From Holdemania sp. Marseille-P2844 (lineage in GTDB: Bacteria > Bacillota_I > Bacilli_A > Erysipelotrichales > Erysipelotrichaceae), in the NCBI RefSeq assembly GCF_900120005.1, contig NZ_LT635448.1:248001-312000 (forward strand): a DNA stretch of 64,000 nt, given 5' to 3'. Under the pieces are notes generated by a model. That model did no database searches. It saw nothing but the letters and a program-made list of their open reading frames with translations, and was not told the DNA's origin. Each line of letters starts with the position of its first letter. Position 1 is the first letter of the stretch. A program made the position numbers and the translations under genes. Below, piece by piece: positions 17,452 through 27,781 of this stretch.

Positions 17452-18120
17452 TTATTTGTTATTCTGTTTGTTGCGCAGGTGCATGTAGACGGTGTTCTTG
17501 GAAATATCCAGCAGATTGGCGACCTTGATCACCGCATCCTTGATGTTGAAAATCCCGTAATCATCCAATCCCATCACGATCATTTTGTTTTTATTCGACG
17601 GCGCGATGGACGAATCGTTCATCACCCGCTCGCGGACGCTGCGCAGCGTCGATTCGATCAGCTCGTCGGAATTGTCCGCAAAGTTTTCCATCGCCGGCTG
17701 GCCTAATAACCCCGGCGTCTGCGGGACTAACGTCTTTACGAAATCATTCAGCGAGGTGTTCATATACAAATTCATGCAAAGCAGGCCGATGATCTTCCGC
17801 TTTTCCCCGCGGATCGCAATCGTCGTTGATTTCAGCGGTTCGCCTTTTTTGTTCGTGCTGAAATAGGTGATATAATCCTTATTCGTATTTTCGATCTTTT
17901 CCAGCATGTTTAACGCCAGATCGGTGATCGGCGCGCCGATCTTTCTTCCGGTATGCGATCCATTGATGATGTTGATTACGGAATGCTCGTAATTTTCCAA
18001 GGAGTGCAGGACAATTTCATACCCTTCCCCCAGATAACAGGCCAGCCCTTCGATCATGTTGGAATAGGAGTTCAGAATTTCCTGATCTACCAGGGTCAGG
18101 TCGACAGATTGATAAGCCAT
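17452..18120 (-). CDS. YheO/DauR-type regulator (PAS-like plus HTH)
   Basis: 222 residues from the ATG at 18118-18120 (GAGGAAAG ahead). The N-terminal YheO domain (about 10-130, with HSLENYEHSVINIINGSHTGR) is followed by a helix-turn-helix of the DauR type (DAVIKVANLLDISKNTVYMHLR). DauR represses D-arginine use in Pseudomonas; other members sense amino acids or sugars. As the last gene of the RidA/PTS/aminotransferase operon it probably controls that operon and perhaps the divergent glucosidase. Confidence 0.82.
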   Translation of the reverse strand: MAYQSVDLTLVDQEILNSYSNMIEGLACYLGEGYEIVLHSLENYEHSVINIINGSHTGRKIGAPITDLALNMLEKIENTNKDYITYFSTNKKGEPLKSTTIAIRGEKRKIIGLLCMNLYMNTSLNDFVKTLVPQTPGLLGQPAMENFADNSDELIESTLRSVRERVMNDSSIAPSNKNKMIVMGLDDYGIFNIKDAVIKVANLLDISKNTVYMHLRNKQNNK

Positions 18121-18155
18121 AGTCTTTCCTCTTTTCTTCCATTTATTGTAAACGA

Positions 18156-18650
18156 TCAACCCCGGTTCTGGCTATATGTAAGTACGCTTGTTTTTCCAGC
18201 TTTGACATTTTCCGCCGTGATGAAGCGGGTGATTGAGAATTCTGTTCCATTGGTAATCACGCAGGGAATCGTCATATCATAGCCTTTTGCCTGCAGCGCT
18301 TCCAAATCGAAGTGAATCAAGGTCGTGCCGGGCTTCACTTTATCGCCTTCTCGGACGATGCATTCAAAGCCCTTGCCCTTTTCGTTCACGGTGTCCATGC
18401 CGATGTGGATCAGAAACTCCAGGCCGTCCTCCGCGCGCAGACCAATCGCGTGCAGCGTCGGGAAGATCATCAGCACCGTGCCCTTAAACGGAGCGACGAT
18501 ATATTCTCCAGAAGGCACGACCGCGAAGCCGTCGCCCATCATTTTCTGACTGAAGGTCGTGTCCCGCACCTGCTCGAGCGGAAGAATCCGGCCGTCGCAG
18601 GGAGCCAGCATCGTCGGCTCGGTTTCTTTCTTTCTCAACAAATTAAACAT
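18156..18650 (-). CDS. PTS glucose-type EIIA
   Basis: 164 residues, the length of free-standing EIIA-Glc (Crr). His67 (PTLHAIG) and phospho-acceptor His82 (FLIHIGMD) are 15 apart as in the family. It supplies phosphate to the EIIBC encoded upstream, which lacks its own A domain. The first eight bases overlap the aminotransferase end, showing tight co-translation. Confidence 0.9.
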   Translation of the reverse strand: MFNLLRKKETEPTMLAPCDGRILPLEQVRDTTFSQKMMGDGFAVVPSGEYIVAPFKGTVLMIFPTLHAIGLRAEDGLEFLIHIGMDTVNEKGKGFECIVREGDKVKPGTTLIHFDLEALQAKGYDMTIPCVITNGTEFSITRFITAENVKAGKTSVLTYSQNRG

Positions 18651-19854
18651 GGTTTTCCTCCTGCCACTGAATCAGCGCGGCTTTGATTCGTTCTAATGCG
18701 GCGATCACCTTGGCATCGTCCCGATACACGCCCAGCACGATGCGCAGATGACCTTCGCCGCCCGGGCCGTAGTTTTTTCCATCGTTGACGGCGACTTGAG
18801 CGTGCTTCACCAGATACTGCACGATCTGCGAGGAATCGCCCAATCGGGACACGTCCACCCAGCACAAGAAGCCGGACTGCGGCAGATCGGCGTGCACGTT
18901 GGGGATGGAGTTGAGAATCTTTTCCGCGGCCTGCCGGCGGACGTTGAACGCCCGTTCAAATTCCTGCATAAACGACGGATCCTCCAGAGCGGCGATCAAT
19001 GCTTTCTGACAGGCGGTGTTGGTTGCGCCCAAAACGGAAACCGCATTGGCGTACAGCGAATCCATGATCTCATCGCCGCAGACCAGATAACCGACGCGCA
19101 AACCGCTCAAGCCCATGCCCTTGGAAAAGGAGAAGACCGTCACGGTGCGCTCAAACATACCGTTCATCGCGGCCGGGGTGATCATTTCATTCTCGTAACA
19201 GAAATCTTCAAACGCCTGATCGCAGACCAGAATCAGATCGTGGCGGAGCACAAAGTCCCGCAGAATTTCCAGCGACTGCCGGTTATAAACGGTCGTTGTC
19301 GGATTGTTCGGATGGGTCAGCACGATCATTTTTGTTTTTTCACTGACGGTTTGTTCCAGCAGCTCCGCTTCCAGCTGATAGCCGGTTTCCGGACGCAGCG
19401 GAACCGGAACGACGCGCCCGCCCATAATTTCAATGTTCAGCGTGTTGTTGGGATAGCTGGGCGAGGGAATCAGAACTTCGTCGCCGTCCTCGATAAACGG
19501 CAGGATTGCGAAATACAGACCGCTGTCCGAGCCGGGCGTGATCAGGATGTTGCGCTCGGGATCGACAAGCAGGTGATTCTTTGTTTTCAGCTTTTCCGCG
19601 ATCTTCGCTTTCAGCTGGGAGGAGCCGATCGGCGCGGTGTAGTGCGGCGCGGACGGATGCCGGATCGCGTCGATCAACGCCTGCTCGACGTGCTTGGGCA
19701 TGGAGGCGTCCGGCATAAACGGATCGGCCCAGCCCATCAACGCGACGCCCTGCTTTTCCATTTCCTGATAGGCGCTGCCGACGTCGGCTTTTTCCACAGC
19801 GGTAAACAGACCGCCCTCGGCTTTGCGGAAAGCGGGAATCATTTTCTCTTTCAT
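18643..19854 (-). CDS. Class I/II PLP-dependent aminotransferase
   Basis: 403 residues. Fold type I features: THPNNPTTTVY, VCDQAFEDF (Asp for the pyridine ring) and SFSKGMGLSGLRVGY carrying the PLP lysine. It would transaminate or beta-eliminate an amino compound. Being between two PTS genes and in one transcript with RidA, which clears enamine intermediates of PLP enzymes, it probably processes the amino-bearing PTS substrate. Specific substrate unknown; it is not clearly a MalY/PatB lyase. Confidence 0.85.
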   Translation of the reverse strand: MKEKMIPAFRKAEGGLFTAVEKADVGSAYQEMEKQGVALMGWADPFMPDASMPKHVEQALIDAIRHPSAPHYTAPIGSSQLKAKIAEKLKTKNHLLVDPERNILITPGSDSGLYFAILPFIEDGDEVLIPSPSYPNNTLNIEIMGGRVVPVPLRPETGYQLEAELLEQTVSEKTKMIVLTHPNNPTTTVYNRQSLEILRDFVLRHDLILVCDQAFEDFCYENEMITPAAMNGMFERTVTVFSFSKGMGLSGLRVGYLVCGDEIMDSLYANAVSVLGATNTACQKALIAALEDPSFMQEFERAFNVRRQAAEKILNSIPNVHADLPQSGFLCWVDVSRLGDSSQIVQYLVKHAQVAVNDGKNYGPGGEGHLRIVLGVYRDDAKVIAALERIKAALIQWQEENHV

Positions 19855-19952
19855 CGTGTTGTTTCCTTTCTATGAAACAGGGGCTGCCTGGCGCAGCCCT
19901 GTTCTTATCATCCATTGTAGACTATGTCCCTTTATCTAAGGGAGCGGCAAGC

Positions 19953-19985
19953 TGAACCGCCGGGGTGGGAGGAACCGGCAGTTCA
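19953..19985. other. Intercistronic hairpin in the PTS-aminotransferase operon
   Basis: TGAACCGCCGG and CCGGCAGTTCA pair over 11 bases with one G-U pair. No T run follows on the minus strand, so it looks like an mRNA processing or stability element between EIIBC and the aminotransferase. A second small perfect stem, TCCCTT/AAGGGA, lies at 19927-19943. Confidence 0.5.
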
Positions 19986-20002
19986 GCGGAAGGGAGATAG
20001 AC

Positions 20003-21379
20003 TCAGCGGTTTTCGTCGAAGCCGAAGACGACCGTCAGCACCGCGGAAACGATAAACGAGATCGCAAACGCAGCCATGACCAGCCAGACGTTGCTCGGAT
20101 TGTCGCCGATGAACATCGCAAAGTTCAGGAACGACGGGCCGCCCATCGCATAGGCTTTCAAAGCGAAGAAGGAAGCGAACGCACCGCCGCAGGCGCCGCC
20201 GATGGCCGCGGCCATGAACGGTTTCTTAAACTTGAAGTTGATGCCGTAGATCGCCGGTTCGGTAACGCCGGTCACCGCTGCGATCGTAGCGGATGCCGCA
20301 ATCGTTTTGGTCTTCGGGTTCCTGGATTTCAGCCAGACGCCGAACGCCGCGCCGGCCTGCGCCATGTTCGCGGAACCGCTGGCTGGCGAAATATAGTTGA
20401 AGCCCTGCGTCGTGATGCCCTGTACCAGAACCGGAACCATGCCGTGATGAATACCCAGGACAACCATCGCAGAATAGATGCCGCCATAGATCAGACCGGC
20501 GAAGACGCCGCCTTTTTCAAACAGAACGGTCACAACTGCCGCCAGCTGCAGGCCCACCCAGTTGGCGACCGGCCCGATTGTCATCAAGGCGATCGGCGTC
20601 GCGATTAACATCGTTAAGCACGGAACCAGAATGATCTTCAGCGCGCCCGGAATGAATTTGTCGATCATGCGTTCAACCCAGGAAGCAAACCAGATTGCAA
20701 AGACCATCGGCAGCACAGAGGACGAATAATTAACAACCGTGAACGGAATTGCCAGGAAGGAGAACGTCGTCGTACCTTCCGCGATTAAGCCGGCCCAGCT
20801 GCCCGACATCATCGCTGCGCAGATCGTCAGCGCGACGAACTGGTTCATCTTGAACTGCTTTGCCGCGGAAGCCGCTAACAAGAACGGCAGGAAGGTAAAG
20901 ATTCCGTTGGCGATTGTGTTGATCACAAAGTAGGTATTGCCGGAGCTGTCCAGACCGAATACGACAGCGATCGTCAGAATGGCGCGGACTAAGCCGGCGC
21001 CGGCCAGTGCGGGAACGATTGGATTGAAGATGCCCGCAATCGTTTCAAAGAAGCCGGTTAAAAGATTTCCCTTCTTCTTTTTCAGATCGGATTTGACGTC
21101 GTCGAGATTTTCTTCAACCGCCGCTTCTTCGGAAAGACCAGTGAGTTCGATGAAATCCTTATACACGTTGGCAACATCGGTGCCGATGACGATCTGCGTC
21201 TGTTTCCCCTTGTTGACGACGCCCATCACACCGTCGACCTGATTGAGCGCCGCTTCGTCAACCAGCGAGGTATCCTTTAAGTTCAGGCGCAGGCGGGTCA
21301 TGCAGTGAGCCGCGGTGGCAATGTTGGCGGTGCCGCCGACATGCTTGAGGATGTTTTCGACCAGTTGTTTGTTTTTCAT
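20003..21379 (-). CDS. PTS EIIBC, beta-glucoside/sucrose superfamily
   Basis: 458 residues: a B domain with phospho-Cys26 (AAHCMTRLRL) followed by an EIIC domain of about ten membrane segments. There is no A domain; the separate EIIA two genes downstream fits. It imports a sugar or sugar derivative with phosphorylation. The start codon is 13 bases after the RidA stop. The unusual partners (RidA, aminotransferase) point to an amino-sugar or amino-acid conjugate as substrate, which is inference. Confidence 0.9.
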   Translation of the reverse strand: MKNKQLVENILKHVGGTANIATAAHCMTRLRLNLKDTSLVDEAALNQVDGVMGVVNKGKQTQIVIGTDVANVYKDFIELTGLSEEAAVEENLDDVKSDLKKKKGNLLTGFFETIAGIFNPIVPALAGAGLVRAILTIAVVFGLDSSGNTYFVINTIANGIFTFLPFLLAASAAKQFKMNQFVALTICAAMMSGSWAGLIAEGTTTFSFLAIPFTVVNYSSSVLPMVFAIWFASWVERMIDKFIPGALKIILVPCLTMLIATPIALMTIGPVANWVGLQLAAVVTVLFEKGGVFAGLIYGGIYSAMVVLGIHHGMVPVLVQGITTQGFNYISPASGSANMAQAGAAFGVWLKSRNPKTKTIAASATIAAVTGVTEPAIYGINFKFKKPFMAAAIGGACGGAFASFFALKAYAMGGPSFLNFAMFIGDNPSNVWLVMAAFAISFIVSAVLTVVFGFDENR

Positions 21380-21392
21380 TCTGTTTTCCTCC

Positions 21393-21767
21393 TTATTTAT
21401 GCGCTAGTATTTCGACTTCACACAAGACGCCCTTGGGAATCTCCCGCACAGCGACGCAGGAGCGAGCCGGGCAATGGGTGAAGGTTTCGCCATAGATCTG
21501 ATTGAACGCCGCGAAATCGTTCATGTCCGCCAAGAAGCATGTCGTTTTCACAACATCACTGATGGTCATGTCCGCCGCTTCCAGAATTGCCTGAATGTTT
21601 TTCATCACCTGCCGGGCCTGGCTTTCAATCGTGTCGCCCGCGATCTCGCCGGTTTCCGGATCAACCGGAATCTGACCGGAAGCGAATAAAAAATCGTTCA
21701 GTCGGACAGCCTGGGCGTAAGGCCCGATCGCTGCCGGTGCTTTGGGTGTTGCAATCTTTTCTCTCAT
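21393..21767 (-). CDS. ridA: RidA-family enamine/imine deaminase
   Basis: 124 residues, full-length for RidA/YjgF. Conserved parts are APAAIGPYAQAV, FASGQIP, the catalytic Arg in CPARSCVAV and EVEILAHK at the end. RidA proteins hydrolyse reactive 2-aminoacrylate and other imines released by PLP enzymes. As the first gene of an operon with an aminotransferase and PTS genes, it probably handles an intermediate of that pathway rather than general housekeeping. Confidence 0.85.
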   Translation of the reverse strand: MREKIATPKAPAAIGPYAQAVRLNDFLFASGQIPVDPETGEIAGDTIESQARQVMKNIQAILEAADMTISDVVKTTCFLADMNDFAAFNQIYGETFTHCPARSCVAVREIPKGVLCEVEILAHK

Positions 21768-21808
21768 CTGAATCCCCCTTTTTGGTAAATTAATTTTTAC
21801 ACTTTCAG

Positions 21809-21837
21809 ATTATCACTGAATAATAATTTAGTCAACA
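21809..21837 (-). promoter_or_regulatory. Promoter of the RidA-PTS-aminotransferase operon
   Basis: On the minus strand TTGACT, a 17-base spacer and TAATCT. An AATAAT-GAA-ATTATT inverted repeat at 21841-21855 lies immediately upstream, between the divergent promoters, and could bind the YheO-type regulator. Confidence 0.6.
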
Positions 21838-21859
21838 ACAAATAATGAAATTATTTTTA

Positions 21860-21888
21860 TTGATTTAACCGGTTACATGCTCTATAAT
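21860..21888 (+). promoter_or_regulatory. Sigma-A promoter of the second glucosidase
   Basis: TTGATT (21860), a 17-base spacer and a perfect TATAAT (21883-21888), 52 bases before the start codon. Confidence 0.75.
21864..21877 (-). promoter_or_regulatory. cre site inside the promoter
   Basis: Read on the minus strand, TGTAACCGGTTAAA matches 13 of 14 cre consensus positions. It lies between the -35 and -10 boxes, so CcpA bound here would block the promoter when preferred sugars are present. Confidence 0.65.
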
Positions 21889-21909
21889 GAAAATGTAAAT
21901 GAAATTTAG

Positions 21910-23391
<1,482 letters not shown>

Positions 23392-23407
23392 GCTTCATTA
23401 TCTATGG

Positions 23408-23454
23408 AAAAGGAGTCTTTCCGCCATGAATATTCATGGGGAAAGGCTCCTTTT
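23408..23454 (+). terminator. Terminator of the second glucosidase
   Basis: AAAAGGAG-CTTTCC pairs with GGAAAG-CTCCTTTT around an inner CCATGAAT/ATTCATGG stem. The following 23455-23707 stretch shows no supportable gene. Confidence 0.75.
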
Positions 23455-23707
23455 CTAACGATATTATACCGGGTTTTAAGCTCGTTTTTAGTGAAGAAAT
23501 CAAGGAAAAGTAAAAAAATCGCAAGTCAGGACAGGATTAAACCATTCAGGGAAAAGCAGGATGAAGAAAAAGGCGTCTGGAAGATCTTTCCTTTCTTCTC
23601 AACCCCATTTCTCAGACAGGATTGAAAAAAGGAGTTCCGGCCGTAAATTCCAATCTTTCCAAGTCAGGAAAAGCGCTTAACCAAGGCGAAAATTAAGAAA
23701 TTTAGGA

Positions 23708-23736
23708 TTGCTTTTGCGATGGGGCTATGCTAAGAT
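23708..23736 (+). promoter_or_regulatory. rpmE promoter
   Basis: TTGCTT, a 17-base spacer and TAAGAT with an upstream TGC (extended -10). Confidence 0.7.
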
Positions 23737-23751
23737 ATATAAGCACTTACT

Positions 23752-23773
23752 TTGGACACGCCAAGGGGTCCAA
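23752..23773 (+). ncRNA. Candidate ribosomal protein L31 leader hairpin
   Basis: In the short 5' leader of rpmE, TTGGAC and GTCCAA form a perfect 6-base stem with a purine-rich loop, ending about 18 bases before the start codon. L31 leaders with autoregulatory roles are known in several phyla; whether this one fits a known family needs a covariance search. Confidence 0.45.
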
Positions 23774-23791
23774 GGCGGAAGGAGAGTAATT

Positions 23792-23998
23792 ATGAAAAAA
23801 GGAATTCATCCAAACTACCATAAGGTCACAGTCACCTGCACAACTTGCGGCAACACGTTTGAAACGGGTTCAGTCAAAGACGATATCCGCGTCGATACCT
23901 GCTCAAACTGCCATCCGTTCTTCACAGGAAGACAGCGTTTCGCAGCGGCTCAGGGCCGGATCGAAAAGTTCAATCAGAAGTACGGATTGAAGAAATAA
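23792..23998 (+). CDS. rpmE: 50S ribosomal protein bL31, zinc-binding form
   Basis: 68 residues, full length. Cys16, Cys19, Cys37 and Cys40 form the zinc-binding C+ type; MKKGIHPNY and FTGRQRF are diagnostic. It sits on the large-subunit central protuberance and helps bridge the subunits. The ATG at 23792 follows GGAGAG. As in many Firmicutes it precedes tdk and prfA. Confidence 0.97.
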   Translation: MKKGIHPNYHKVTVTCTTCGNTFETGSVKDDIRVDTCSNCHPFFTGRQRFAAAQGRIEKFNQKYGLKK

Positions 23999-24012
23999 CA
24001 ACGCGAAAAAGG

Positions 24013-24040
24013 ATAAGGAGCGCAAGCCCCTTATTTTTTT
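24013..24040 (+). terminator. rpmE terminator
   Basis: ATAAGGAGC and GCCCCTTAT pair around GCAA, followed by a T run. Confidence 0.85.
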
Positions 24041-24104
24041 CTGATTTGGGGGCCATGGGATTCTTTCAATGATGGGATTTTAAAAAGAATGAGGGGGAGC
24101 GTTG

Positions 24105-24617
24105 ATGTTAGCGATGTTCAGCGGGGCACTGTTTGTCCTCGCACTGATCTATGGGTTGTTTTTAATGATTAAGGATCGGAATGTAACGAAGAAAAAGTTG
24201 AAAAGGATGACGGACAATCGCTTGTTGACAGCTGTCAGCAACTGGCTGTTTCATTATTATCGCGAAGGTCTGGAAGAACCGGAACTGCTCGTGCAGATTC
24301 CGGATGTTCACCGGCATGTTCTGACCCTGCCGATCGTCAACGAGGAAATCGGCTGCGGCGGCGTCCCTCAGCTGTTGGCGAATCATGGCATGGACATGTT
24401 AATTTATGGCAAAGAAGCGGCTGAAGCCTGGGGTCTAACTTTCTATGCCGAGGCGCTGAAGGAAGCGATCCGGCGCAGCGCTGCGGATCCGGGAAACGTG
24501 GCGGAAGGGCTGTATGATGATCTGGAAAGCGAGATTTATACGCCGGAACATCAGGCGGAGTATCAGAAGACGCTGCTTCGCGTCATCCATGAAAATATTG
24601 ATTCTTTCGGCTTTTAA
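24105..24617 (+). CDS. Membrane-anchored protein of unknown function, DUF4375-like
   Basis: 170 residues. One N-terminal membrane segment (about 5-22) and a basic KKKLKRM stretch precede a soluble domain with VNEEIGCGGVPQLLANHG, which resembles the DMP19/DUF4375 pattern of an acidic turn followed by GG and an aromatic or hydrophobic run. That match is by eye only. It lies between rpmE and tdk, after the rpmE terminator, so probably has its own promoter. No function is proposed. Confidence 0.55.
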   Translation: MLAMFSGALFVLALIYGLFLMIKDRNVTKKKLKRMTDNRLLTAVSNWLFHYYREGLEEPELLVQIPDVHRHVLTLPIVNEEIGCGGVPQLLANHGMDMLIYGKEAAEAWGLTFYAEALKEAIRRSAADPGNVAEGLYDDLESEIYTPEHQAEYQKTLLRVIHENIDSFGF

Positions 24618-24711
24618 CCGTTGTCCAAGGGTGGAAAGTAGACATCAATTCCTGTACAATAGGAAAGGATAAATAAAACAAAGACCATGACGGAAGAAGA
24701 GGAGCGGAATT

Positions 24712-25320
24712 ATGATGTATCATCAATACCGCCCGGGATATGTGGAAGTCATTTCCGGGTGTATGTTTGCGGGAAAAACAGAAGAATTGATCCGGCGTAT
24801 CAAGGTGCTGGAATTTGCGAAGAAAAAAGTGCTGGTGTTTAAGCCGGCGATTGATAACCGGTACAGCGAAACCAAAGTCGTTTCCCATGCCGGAAGCGAA
24901 GTCGACAGCATCGTGATCCGGGAAGCGAAGGAAATTCTGAACTATGTCGACGATTCGGTCGATGTGATCGCGATCGACGAGGTTCAGTTCTTCGATGAAG
25001 ATATTATAGAAATCTGCGATTACTACGCGAAAAAAGGCAAGCGGGTGATGGCGGCCGGCCTGGATATGGATTTCAAGGGCGAACCGTTCGGCGTGATGCC
25101 GATTTTGATCACCAAGGCGGAATTTGTCACGAAGCTGACGGCCGTCTGTACGATCTGCGGTGCTCCGGCGACCCGCACGCAGCGTTTAGTCAATGGCGAA
25201 CCGGCCAATTACGATGATCCGATCATTCTGGTCGGCGCGTCGGAAAGCTATGAAGCGCGCTGCCGGCACTGCCACCAGATTAAAAACAAGCCGTCCCATC
25301 TGGGGCTGGACCATGACTGA
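24712..25320 (+). CDS. tdk: Thymidine kinase, type II
   Basis: 202 residues. P-loop GCMFAGKT at 16-23, IDEVQFFDE as Walker B, lasso [18 protein letters not shown], and four zinc cysteines in CTICG and CRHCH. It phosphorylates thymidine in the nucleotide salvage pathway. GAGGAG precedes the start. Its last eight bases overlap the MATE gene, so the two are co-translated. Confidence 0.96.
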   Translation: MMYHQYRPGYVEVISGCMFAGKTEELIRRIKVLEFAKKKVLVFKPAIDNRYSETKVVSHAGSEVDSIVIREAKEILNYVDDSVDVIAIDEVQFFDEDIIEICDYYAKKGKRVMAAGLDMDFKGEPFGVMPILITKAEFVTKLTAVCTICGAPATRTQRLVNGEPANYDDPIILVGASESYEARCRHCHQIKNKPSHLGLDHD

Positions 25321-26689
25321 AGCGCTGAAAAAGTGGATCGCACCGAAAGATTTCTATAAAAAAGTATTTCTGATTTCCGTTCCGCTGGCCTTGCAGCAGC
25401 TGCTCAACAGCGCGATGGGGATCGCCGACAGTATGATGGTTTCCTGGATTGGTCAGGTGACCGCCGTCGGCACTGCGGCCCAGATTGAAAATCTGATGAT
25501 GACGGTGGGCTTCGGCGTCGCCAGCGGCGCGGGGATCTTCATGTCGCAGTTCTTCGGCAAGCAGGATTTGAAAAGTGAGAAAAAGGCGTTCGGTCTGGGC
25601 GTGATCCTGAGCCTGATCAACGCGCTGGTCTGGATGGCGGCTTCGGTTTTCTTCGGCCGTCAGCTGATGCACTTTTACATTCCGGATCCGACGGTCATCG
25701 AATCCGCGCTGCAGTATCTGATGATCGCGATGATCTCCTATCTGCCGGGGGCACTGATCACAATGTTCTCGTTCGCTTACCGTTGCATACAGAAAACGCA
25801 TGTGCCGATGTTGATCGGCCTTGTCAGCATGGCGGTGAATATCGTCCTGAACTACTGCCTGATCTTCGGACACTTCGGATTTCCGCAGATGGGGGTGCAG
25901 GGCGCGGCGCTGGCGACGCTGATCGCGCAGACGACGGGTCTGGTGATTCATATCGTCTACGCTTATAAATCGAAGCAGTCGTTCATCGGAACGCCGCGGG
26001 AAATGTTCGCGCTCAGCTCGGACTTTGTCCAGCCGATCTTACGCCGGGCGTATCCGTTAGTGCTGAATGAATTATTTTTCGGTTTCGGCAATACTTTATA
26101 TATCCGCGCGTTCGGGCGCTTGGGCACCGAAGCGATGGACGCTTACTATGTCGGCAATCAGATCTCCAACATGTTCTTCTTTATCGTCCAGGGCTTAAAC
26201 AGCGCCAACGGTGCAATTCTGGGCGCTTCGTTGGGGCAGGGCGATCTGGAGCTGGCAAAACGGCAGGGAAACTGGTTTGTGGCGCTGGCCGTCGTGCTGT
26301 CGGCCGTGTCGTCGCTGTTGATTCTGGGCTTCGCTCATCCGATGGTCGATCTGTTTGGCTTGCAGAACGAGAACGTCGTGCAGGAAGCGGTGCTGATCGT
26401 CCGGATTTTCTCGATCCGGATCTCGCTGCGGATGTTCAATGTGCTGGTGTTCTCGGCGCTGCGGGCCGGCGGGGATTCCAAATTCCTGGCGTTTCTGGAT
26501 GCGGGAATCATGTGGATCGTCGGCCTGCCGCTGGCCTTCATTCTGGTTGAAGGCTTGCATTTCACAAGCATTGCGCTGGTCTTCCTGATCATTCAGGTGG
26601 AACAGCTGGTACGCATGGTCATCGGCTTAAAGCGTTACTTTAAGGGCGCGTGGCTGATTGATTTAACGCAGGAAGTAAAAACTGCATAA
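25313..26689 (+). CDS. MATE-family efflux transporter
   Basis: 458 residues with twelve predicted membrane segments. The start at 25313 overlaps the tdk stop; the open frame upstream is inside tdk. Motifs such as [13 protein letters not shown] and VGNQISNM, and the two-fold repeat, place it in the MATE (NorM/DinF-like) family of sodium- or proton-driven drug exporters. It is an insertion into the usual tdk-prfA pair and is followed after 12 bases by prfA. Substrate unknown. Confidence 0.9.
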   Translation: MTEALKKWIAPKDFYKKVFLISVPLALQQLLNSAMGIADSMMVSWIGQVTAVGTAAQIENLMMTVGFGVASGAGIFMSQFFGKQDLKSEKKAFGLGVILSLINALVWMAASVFFGRQLMHFYIPDPTVIESALQYLMIAMISYLPGALITMFSFAYRCIQKTHVPMLIGLVSMAVNIVLNYCLIFGHFGFPQMGVQGAALATLIAQTTGLVIHIVYAYKSKQSFIGTPREMFALSSDFVQPILRRAYPLVLNELFFGFGNTLYIRAFGRLGTEAMDAYYVGNQISNMFFFIVQGLNSANGAILGASLGQGDLELAKRQGNWFVALAVVLSAVSSLLILGFAHPMVDLFGLQNENVVQEAVLIVRIFSIRISLRMFNVLVFSALRAGGDSKFLAFLDAGIMWIVGLPLAFILVEGLHFTSIALVFLIIQVEQLVRMVIGLKRYFKGAWLIDLTQEVKTA

Positions 26690-26701
26690 GGAGGGTAAAT
26701 A

Positions 26702-27781
26702 ATGGATGCAATGATGAAACGGCTTCAGTCGATTGAAGAACGTTACAATGAAATCAACGAGGAAATGATGTCTCCGGAAATTGTTTCCGATCCGAAACGG
26801 CTGGCGAAGCTGGGCAAGGAACAGGCTTCGCTGAAACAATCCGTGGAGGCTTACGAGGAATTAAAGGGCCTGAATTCGCATATCGAGCAGGCGGAGGAAA
26901 TGGCGAAGGAACATGATCCGGAGCTGAAGGAAATGGCGCAGATGGAGCTGGAAGAACTGCTTCCCAAGAAAGAAGCGCTGATCGCGAAGATCGAAGTGCT
27001 GCTGATCCCGAAGGATCCCAACGACGATCACGACTGTATCGTGGAAATCCGCGGCGCAGCCGGAGGCGACGAAGGAAATATTTTCGCCGGCGATCTGTAT
27101 CGGATGTATGTACGGTATGCGGAAACGCAGGGCTGGAAAATCCAGGTGCTGGAAATGAGCGAATCGGAAGCTGGCGGCTTCTCCATGATTTCATTTCTGG
27201 TCAAGGGCGACGAGGTGTACCGTCAGCTGAAATTTGAATCCGGCGCGCATCGCGTGCAGCGGGTGCCGAAGACGGAGACTCAGGGGCGGATTCATACGTC
27301 GACAGCGACCGTCCTGGTGCTGCCGGACGCGGAGGAAACGGATATTGAGATCGATCCTGCGGATCTGACTTTTGAAACACACCGGGCTTCCGGCGCCGGC
27401 GGGCAGCATATCAACAAGACTGATTCTGCGGTCCGGATCGTGCATGTGCCGACTGGAATTACAGTCAACTGTCAGGAAGGCCGTTCCCAGCATGAAAACC
27501 GTGAAACCGCGCTGCGCTTAATCCGCGCGCGGGTCTTTGAAGAACTCAATCGTCAGAAAGAGGAAGAAGAAGGCGCAGTCCGGCGGGCGAAAATCGGAAC
27601 GGGCGACCGTTCGGAAAAGATCCGGACTTACAACTATCCGCAGAACCGCGTGACCGATCATCGGATCGGCTTTACGATCAACCAGCTGGACCGGATTATG
27701 GAAGGGAAGCTGGACGACGTGATTGCGGCGCTGCTGGCGGAAGAACAGCGGCAGAAGCTGGCGGGCGAAAATAATGCCTAG
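26702..27781 (+). CDS. prfA: Peptide chain release factor 1
   Basis: 359 residues, full length. The anticodon-like P-x-T motif is present as PKT in RVPKTETQGRIHT, which reads UAA and UAG; GAGGQH places the catalytic GGQ at 233-235, the same numbering as E. coli RF1. It terminates translation in the ribosomal A site. GGAGGG precedes the start. The next gene, encoding its methyltransferase, overlaps by eight bases. Confidence 0.97.
   Translation: MDAMMKRLQSIEERYNEINEEMMSPEIVSDPKRLAKLGKEQASLKQSVEAYEELKGLNSHIEQAEEMAKEHDPELKEMAQMELEELLPKKEALIAKIEVLLIPKDPNDDHDCIVEIRGAAGGDEGNIFAGDLYRMYVRYAETQGWKIQVLEMSESEAGGFSMISFLVKGDEVYRQLKFESGAHRVQRVPKTETQGRIHTSTATVLVLPDAEETDIEIDPADLTFETHRASGAGGQHINKTDSAVRIVHVPTGITVNCQEGRSQHENRETALRLIRARVFEELNRQKEEEEGAVRRAKIGTGDRSEKIRTYNYPQNRVTDHRIGFTINQLDRIMEGKLDDVIAALLAEEQRQKLAGENNA

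Noticed and set aside
18748-19875. 375-residue open frame on the plus strand
   Set aside because: Lies opposite the aminotransferase gene, which has clear PLP motifs; the frame has no domain and no ribosome site.
23670-23690. cre-like sequence around GCGCTT upstream of rpmE
   Set aside because: Only the central core matches; both outer TG/CA positions are wrong.
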